From positions 1 to 6,901 of the forward strand of contig JBBDWJ010000086.1 in the NCBI GenBank assembly GCA_040902925.1: a stretch of DNA of 6,901 nt, written 5' to 3'. This DNA comes from JBBDWJ01 sp040902925 (lineage in GTDB: Bacteria > Acidobacteriota > Terriglobia > Bryobacterales > UBA6623). Positions 6,440 to 6,901 of the stretch are shown here, in pieces (positions within the stretch are counted from its first letter, which is position 1; every line of letters starts with the position of its first letter). Under the pieces are notes generated by a model. It did no database searches, was not told where the DNA came from, and was given only the letters and a program-made list of their open reading frames with translations. The translations under genes and the position numbers were made by a program.

Positions 6440-6571
6440 CAGCTTTGGGCCCAGACCACGCCGAATCGCCTGCGGTGCAATAGGTCCTAGGTCAAAGTCA
6501 CTGCTAACCTTGGCTGGGATCGATACCTGCGGCAAAGAATAATTGTGGGGCCCACGGGAGTTGCGGTGCTA

Positions 6572-6597
6572 TAGAACGTTGGCTACATATTGTTCTA
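6572..6597. promoter_or_regulatory. dyad TAGAAC-N14-GTTCTA upstream of the operon
   Basis: Perfect 6-bp inverted arms, TAGAAC at 6572-6577 and GTTCTA at 6592-6597, with centres 20 bp apart (about two helical turns). This suits a dimeric regulator. The dyad sits 133 bp upstream of the ATG at 6439 and overlaps the weak promoter-like hexamers. It is not followed by a T-run. Confidence 0.28.
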
Positions 6598-6598
6598 A

Positions 6599-6618
6599 GT
6601 TCGTCCGCTTAGGCGAAC
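6599..6618. promoter_or_regulatory. short hairpin GTTCGTC/GGCGAAC next to the upstream dyad
   Basis: GTTCG and CGAAC pair perfectly and the stem extends to 7 bp on the plus strand with one G-U pair, around a 6-nt loop. On the minus strand, the strand that is transcribed here, one pair becomes a C-A mismatch and no T-tract follows. It is therefore not a convincing terminator. It abuts the 6572-6597 dyad and shares its GTTC half-site, so it could be part of one operator cluster. Confidence 0.2.
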
Positions 6619-6690
6619 GTCGCGGATCTTAAGCCCTGTTGAACCGTCAGCCATACAACTCACCAGGTAGGAGCTTGGCGCCCGTCTGTT

Positions 6691-6901
6691 TCAGCCGGAC
6701 TTGGCGGCAAGATTACCGCCGTAGCGCGCATGGCCCGTGCGCAGCGCCATATAGAACAGCCACCCGGCCGGCCCGAACAGAAACGTCAGCGCCAGACACG
6801 GCAGCAGCAAAAGATGCGGCAGGCCGCGCGGGCCGGCGTCGCGCGCTTCCCAGCTTCCCACCAACAGATCGAACGCCAGATAATGCGTCCAGCCCGCTAG
6901 C
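6691..6901 (-). CDS. ABA4-like (DUF4281) membrane protein, C-terminal part
   Basis: The last 69 codons of a minus-strand gene whose start lies beyond the right edge; its TGA is at 6693-6691. The visible protein contains WTHYLAFDLLVGSW (residues 4-17 of the fragment), then GLPHLLLLPCLALTFLFGP (26-44) and a final hydrophobic stretch ending in YMALRTG. The spacing WxHYLAFDLxVGxW, then PHLxxxPCL, then FGPxG is the hallmark of the DUF4281/ABA4-like family. Plant ABA4 is needed for neoxanthin formation. Bacterial members are small integral-membrane proteins without a proven function, so no carotenoid role is claimed. At least two transmembrane helices are visible. It lies in the same direction as the operon, with 251 bp between its stop and the RedB-like ATG. 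Confidence 0.8.
   Translation of the reverse strand, partial: LAGWTHYLAFDLLVGSWEARDAGPRGLPHLLLLPCLALTFLFGPAGWLFYMALRTGHARYGGNLAAKSG

Larger units (their letters stand above)
6440..6690. other. intergenic region upstream of the RedB-kinase-c-di-GMP operon
   Basis: This holds the 3' flank of the ABA4-like gene and the likely promoter region of the operon. No minus-strand sigma70 promoter stands out. A weak TTAGAA/TCTATA pair with 17-bp spacing exists near 6569-6597 but fits poorly. No T-tract terminator follows the ABA4-like stop, so read-through into the operon is possible. Two dyads are listed separately. If the TTG start at 6535 is used, 6440-6535 is coding. Confidence 0.5.

Overview
The window is GC-rich bacterial DNA holding a compact signal-transduction locus. 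There is no rRNA, tRNA, CRISPR array, insertion sequence or other mobile element. Codon style, the RedB-like thioredoxin-fold protein and the ABA4-like (DUF4281) membrane protein suggest an environmental Gram-negative bacterium, perhaps of the Acidobacteriota (Solibacter/Bryobacter type). That placement is inferred from family resemblance and no marker gene confirms it.

Layout. Positions 1-174 may hold the end of a plus-strand gene (weak). A minus-strand class I SAM-dependent methyltransferase follows (140-922). Positions 923-1268 form a divergent intergenic region with a perfect 6-bp-arm dyad, a weak sigma70-like element and two Shine-Dalgarno sites. A plus-strand response regulator with a receiver domain and an unassigned C-terminal segment lies at 1269-1895. 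It converges, with 22 bp between stops, on a minus-strand four-gene operon at 6439-1918. A 251-bp gap (155 bp if a TTG start is used) then separates the operon from the C-terminal part of an ABA4-like membrane protein, which runs off the right edge.

The operon is the centre of interest. In transcription order it encodes (1) a membrane-anchored RedB-like thioredoxin-fold protein with a Cys-Pro-Cys motif; (2) a sensor histidine kinase whose multi-pass membrane domain is rich in histidines; (3) a stand-alone CheY/DivK-like receiver; and (4) a REC-PAS-GGDEF-EAL protein with intact cyclase and phosphodiesterase signature residues. The junctions are a 4-bp ATGA overlap, a 6-bp gap and a second 4-bp ATGA overlap, so transcription and translation are very probably coupled. 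The simplest reading is a pathway from an envelope redox or metal signal to cyclic-di-GMP: RedB-like protein and His-rich membrane domain, then kinase, then two receivers, one of which sets c-di-GMP synthesis or breakdown. The protein families are recognised from motifs; the pathway is inference.
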